Source of the DNA: Rutstroemia sp. NJR-2017a BVV2
Lineage: Eukaryota; Ascomycota; Leotiomycetes; Helotiales; Rutstroemiaceae
Length of the DNA: 64,000 bases
Direction: 5' to 3'
Assembly: GCA_002946415.1 (NCBI GenBank)
Contig: NJPS01000062.1
Location: forward strand, 682,001 to 746,000
The notes under the pieces were generated by a model that did no database searches, was not told the origin of the DNA, and saw only the letters and a program-made list of their open reading frames with translations. Shown here piece after piece: positions 60,863 through 64,000 of the stretch. Each line of letters starts with the position of its first letter. Position 1 is the first letter of the stretch. The translations under genes were made by a program, and so were the position numbers.

Positions 60863-61638
60863 CCGGTAGAACGGCACTTGGTTAAGTATTCAGACACAAC
60901 TGATCCCATACAGTGTCATACTTGCAAGTGGCGCACATAGCAAACAATACCGAACAACTTCCGTCAGTCGAGATTCTGTGCGCCGATGATATTTCCTTAT
61001 GTGCTGGAACTCCAACATTTCAAATCAGGCAGAATTTATATGCGACTTGGATCATGCAGGCGCGGAAAACTAATCCACCAACAGAGGAGTCACGGCTGGC
61101 CTAGCTGAGACTTTCTCCAAATTTATCAATATAAGATTTTGATTTAAAATATTTTGTGTTTGACGTGAATGTTCTAGAAGAGCAGATTCATTGACTAATG
61201 ACTAACAACTTATAACTCTCTGAACCAGTGATGATCTTTTGGCTAAGCTGGCAATATTGTACTAGACTACTAGTAACAACGCGGTGATATAATCTCTTTA
61301 AATTTTACTGCCAGGAACTATCTCGGCGCCTCGGGGGCAATACTTAGATATTGTTCACAGAATCATACTTATTATAATAACTACAAATGATATATATATA
61401 TTATCTTGTTTGAAGTTGTTTCACTGAATATCAAATGAACAATCTCTCTATATACAATGAGTTTATCTATAAAGCTAGATATATATTTCTTTCATCTTCT
61501 TAAAGTTATTGAATATAAGAATAACTAAGAGAACGAAGCTTTAAAGCGTTTTATCTTACTACGGATCTAGCTATTTTGGCAAGAACGAAAGAAGGTATTA
61601 TTGCGCCAGATACATTTCTCTGTATATTTCACATAATC
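60863..61638. other. AT-rich spacer between paralogs 2 and 3
   Basis: Very AT-rich, with TATATA runs around 61.39-61.50 kb. A 63-codon frame at 60913-61104 has no family resemblance. No gene supported. Confidence 0.6.
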
Positions 61639-62397
61639 ATGTCGTCTGATCAACAAAATCCTCATCACGTTACTCAATGGAGAGACTGGGAAGCTGCAAT
61701 CCTGATACTCGCTATCGACTGGTACACTGTAGCGGGCAAATTCTCCCCAGACTATTTCGCGCTGGCCCGAATAGTTCGGAAATGGATCGAAATCTCAGAG
61801 CCGTTCCAAAATCTCAAATCACAAAGACTCAGAGATTTCCATGCTAACCCAGACGGGCAGCAGGACGACGGATTTGATAGCCGTTTTATTAAACAGAAGT
61901 GGGTAACGTTGAGGGAGCACAAAAATTCTCGACCCGCAGCAATTGCTGCCATTGCTGCTAAAATTCTGCCTCACAAATTTCAAATGGAACAAGCTCTCAA
62001 CATTCGGATATGTTATGATGTTGATGATAGTCTGCCTGGAAGATATGCTCAGCCGGCATCTACAGATGAAATGGGACAAGTCACAACTGCCACATATAGA
62101 CTGAAGCACTGGGTAGGTCTAGGCAGAATCGGAGCCGTTGACGAAGCCATCATAAAGCAGGCAAGAGCTCAAAGAGAGTCTGCCTATGACAATTATCATA
62201 ATAAAGCCCCAAGAAGCGCAGGCAACAAACCAGGACTACGACCAGCAAAAAGCAGCATCAGTCTAACCCAGCCCCGAGAGGCGAAGACGACGCTCGGTAC
62301 TACGATCCGGAGTATCTACTTGACCAAGCCCGAAGCACTGGAGACTACAATCAATACCGCGACCTGCAGAGTCTCTTTGGCCAAAATTCCCAAATGA
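61639..62397 (+). CDS. Unknown Trp-rich-domain family, copy 3
   Basis: 252 residues from the ATG at 61639, chosen because the sequence before it (ttcacataatc) matches that before copy 2 (ttcacagaatc). The conserved N-terminal domain reads WRDWEAAILILAIDWYTVAG, KFSPDYFALARIVRKWIE, FIKQKWVTLREHKN and KILPHKFQME. Later blocks SLPGRYAQP and TYRLKHWVG align with copy 2. The last ~60 residues are Ser/Thr/Lys-rich and unlike the others. In the overlapping frame the stretch to about 62424 reads a more protein-like, acidic/Tyr-rich end (GEDDARYYDPEYLLDQAR) resembling copy 1's Asp/Tyr-rich tail. A frameshift or missed intron near 62.19-62.28 kb is therefore possible. The N-terminal domain is intact. 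Function unknown; Myb/SANT-like DNA binding is only a suggestion. Confidence 0.6.
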   Translation: MSSDQQNPHHVTQWRDWEAAILILAIDWYTVAGKFSPDYFALARIVRKWIEISEPFQNLKSQRLRDFHANPDGQQDDGFDSRFIKQKWVTLREHKNSRPAAIAAIAAKILPHKFQMEQALNIRICYDVDDSLPGRYAQPASTDEMGQVTTATYRLKHWVGLGRIGAVDEAIIKQARAQRESAYDNYHNKAPRSAGNKPGLRPAKSSISLTQPREAKTTLGTTIRSIYLTKPEALETTINTATCRVSLAKIPK

Positions 62398-62969
62398 CAG
62401 AGACAATCAGTCGTACCAATAAATAGCCTTTTTCGTAGACTCGGTTCCGTAGGATGAGACGCTTCGTCATACACGTGATCACGCACTCGATGCTGGGCAA
62501 TGGGCCGAGCTGTCGAACTTTAGCATAAAGAAACTAAAAATTCACGCGTTGTTTTATGAACAAAATATATCCTTGATTATGAAATCACAGTGACCAACAT
62601 CCTCCACCAAGTCTCATCAGCCGCGAACTACGGCCTCAAGGCCACACAGATAGAGAGAACCAGGGAATTCACGGGGGAGCCACTTCAACACTTGTAAACC
62701 AGTTTTCAGAAATTCGAAAAGCTTTTCTATTCACCGCATCACCATTCATCATACTATCATATCATATGACCGACTATCTTTTCTTTTCTGCTCTGAGAGG
62801 AAAACCAGGAACAATCTTTTTTTCTTCTTGCTTTGCTAGTAACCATGACCCATCTGAAGAAAAGTAACAAAAGCTTAGACTAACAACTATTGCGACGATA
62901 TAAGCTGGAAAGGAAAAAGACATAGAGATCATTTCTTGTTTGGGCACAAAATGGGAATATCAGAAGCAT
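62398..62969. other. Intergenic, 3' flank of SUB2
   Basis: Between the third paralog and the end of the helicase gene. It may contain the alternative C-terminal stop of copy 3 at about 62424. No other gene seen. Confidence 0.55.
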
Positions 62970-64000
62970 TTAGTCGGTTTTGGTGTATGCGGCAGAATCA
63001 ACACCTCCCTCGGGGTATTCTCTGTTCAAAGTTGTTAGCGAACTGGATGTTGCTTGCAAGGAATGTAAGGTAAGAAACTTACGGAAGTGCGACTTCGAAT
63101 CTCTTCTCAACGGCTTTAAGAACTTCTTGATCTGCTTCGCTGCTAACGAATGAAATAGCAAGACCCTTGGTTCCGAAACGACCGGCACGACCGACACGAT
63201 GAAGGTATGAGTCTGCGTCCGGTGGTAGATCATAGTTGATGGCCAAGTTAATTTTGTTGACATCAATACCACGACCGAAGACATCAGTGGCTACACAAAT
63301 ACGCTTGTTGAAATCCTTGAAGTCGTTGAAACGCTTGATACTATTTGTGCGTTAGTAAGAGTTAACACAGGGAAAAGATGGAAATACGAACCGTTCCTCT
63401 TGGCTGACACCAGAGTGGATTGCAACTGAGGGGAAGTTACATTCGCGCAAGAGTTTGTCGAGCTCAGTTGCACGAACTGTACTCTTGACGAAGATGATAA
63501 CTTGGTTGAAAGAAAGTTCGTCAAGAAGTTCGTTGAGACGCCTGTTCTTTTCCTTCTCTTCCAACTTAATGTAGTATTGTTGTAGACCATAGAGAGTGAG
63601 TTTCGTCTCGTTGTCGATGTAGATTTCGAGAGGATTTTGCATGAACTTCTTGCAGATAGGTCGAACCTCCTGGGAAAGGGTGGCACTGAACATCATGACC
63701 TGCTTCTGGGGGGGTGTAGCGCGGAAGATCTCTTGCACGTCGCGACGCATATCTGTGTGGTTGTTAGGAAGAATCGACTATGGGGTAGCAGCTCTACTTA
63801 CCAATTTGATCCAACATCTTGTCACATTCATCAAGAACGAAGACTTTGACACTGTTGAGACGCAAGTACTTGTCGCGAACGAGAGCGTTTAATCGACCGG
63901 GGGTGCCGACAATGATGTGTGGGTGCGTTTCGGGGTTCTTCAACACCTCTACGTCTTTGCTGATGGGAACACCTCCGTAGAATACACCAATCTTCACCTC
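62970..64000 (-). CDS. SUB2: DEAD-box RNA helicase SUB2/UAP56, 5' end beyond window
   Basis: An ATP-dependent RNA helicase of spliceosome assembly and TREX mRNA export, in the nucleus. Visible exons read 64000-63802 (continues past the edge), 63752-63392, 63340-63083 and 63021-62970, with introns of 49, 51 and 61 nt. Motifs in order: Ib [11 protein letters not shown], the UAP56-typical DECD box in [14 protein letters not shown], motif [16 protein letters not shown], motif [16 protein letters not shown], motif [15 protein letters not shown] and motif [14 protein letters not shown]. The C-terminus is [16 protein letters not shown]. The DECD box plus this ending identify SUB2 rather than other DEAD-box proteins. 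About the N-terminal 140 residues, with the Q-motif and Walker A, lie beyond the window. All visible motifs are intact. Confidence 0.96.

Noticed and set aside
1..64000. CRISPR arrays, bacterial operons, insertion sequences
   Set aside because: The sequence is eukaryotic with intron-containing genes; tandem repeats seen are microsatellites or short promoter repeats without spacer structure.

Overview
This is nuclear DNA from a filamentous ascomycete. The genes carry several short introns (mostly 46-90 nt) with GT...CTAAC...AG signals, and the protein families are fungal: a Zn2Cys6 regulator, a Gin4/Hsl1-type kinase, a Pcl-type cyclin and 14-helix efflux transporters. Base composition and gene style suggest a Leotiomycete (Sclerotiniaceae-like), but that placement is only inference. 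I read fourteen protein genes of recognisable family or clear architecture, one tRNA gene, and three related copies of a gene family I do not recognise.

Layout. 1.8-3.6 kb: fumarase (-). 4.5-8.6 kb: septin-associated Nim1-family kinase (-). 10.1-13.8 kb: SMC5 (+). 14.4 kb: a tRNA-Tyr gene with two insertions. 15.2-15.7 kb: small secreted repeat protein (-). 19.5-21.6 kb: Pcl-like cyclin (-). 21.6-30.8 kb: about 9.2 kb without a convincing gene. 30.8-33.5 kb: POP1 (+). 33.8-35.0 kb: aldo/keto reductase (-). 36.5-40.5 kb: two different MFS transporters (+). 40.5-47.9 kb: gene-poor, with possible decayed coding relics. 47.9-50.5 kb: ketopantoate-reductase-like protein with a long disordered tail (+). 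52.1-53.2 kb: WBP11-like splicing factor (+). 53.9-56.8 kb: tail-to-tail short-chain dehydrogenase (+) and Zn2Cys6 regulator (-). 57-62.6 kb: AT-rich island with three tandem paralogs of the unknown family. 62.97 kb to the right edge: SUB2/UAP56 RNA helicase (-, incomplete).

Most genes are housekeeping: TCA cycle, DNA repair (SMC5/6), cell cycle and septum control, RNase P/MRP, splicing and mRNA export. The accessory parts are the reductase/transporter stretch, the dehydrogenase/regulator pair and the AT-rich island.

Two things deserve most attention. First, the tRNA-Tyr gene has the usual anticodon-loop intron and also a 56-nt insert inside its T-stem. The insert begins GTAAGT, ends TATAG and folds into two hairpins; removing it exactly restores a perfect 5-bp T-stem. 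Second, the three-copy family in the AT-rich island shares an N-terminal Trp-rich domain of possible Myb/SANT-like type and has fast-changing C-termini. One copy is broken by a single in-frame stop. Two otherwise ordinary genes also appear to need non-canonical GC-AG introns with the same donor.
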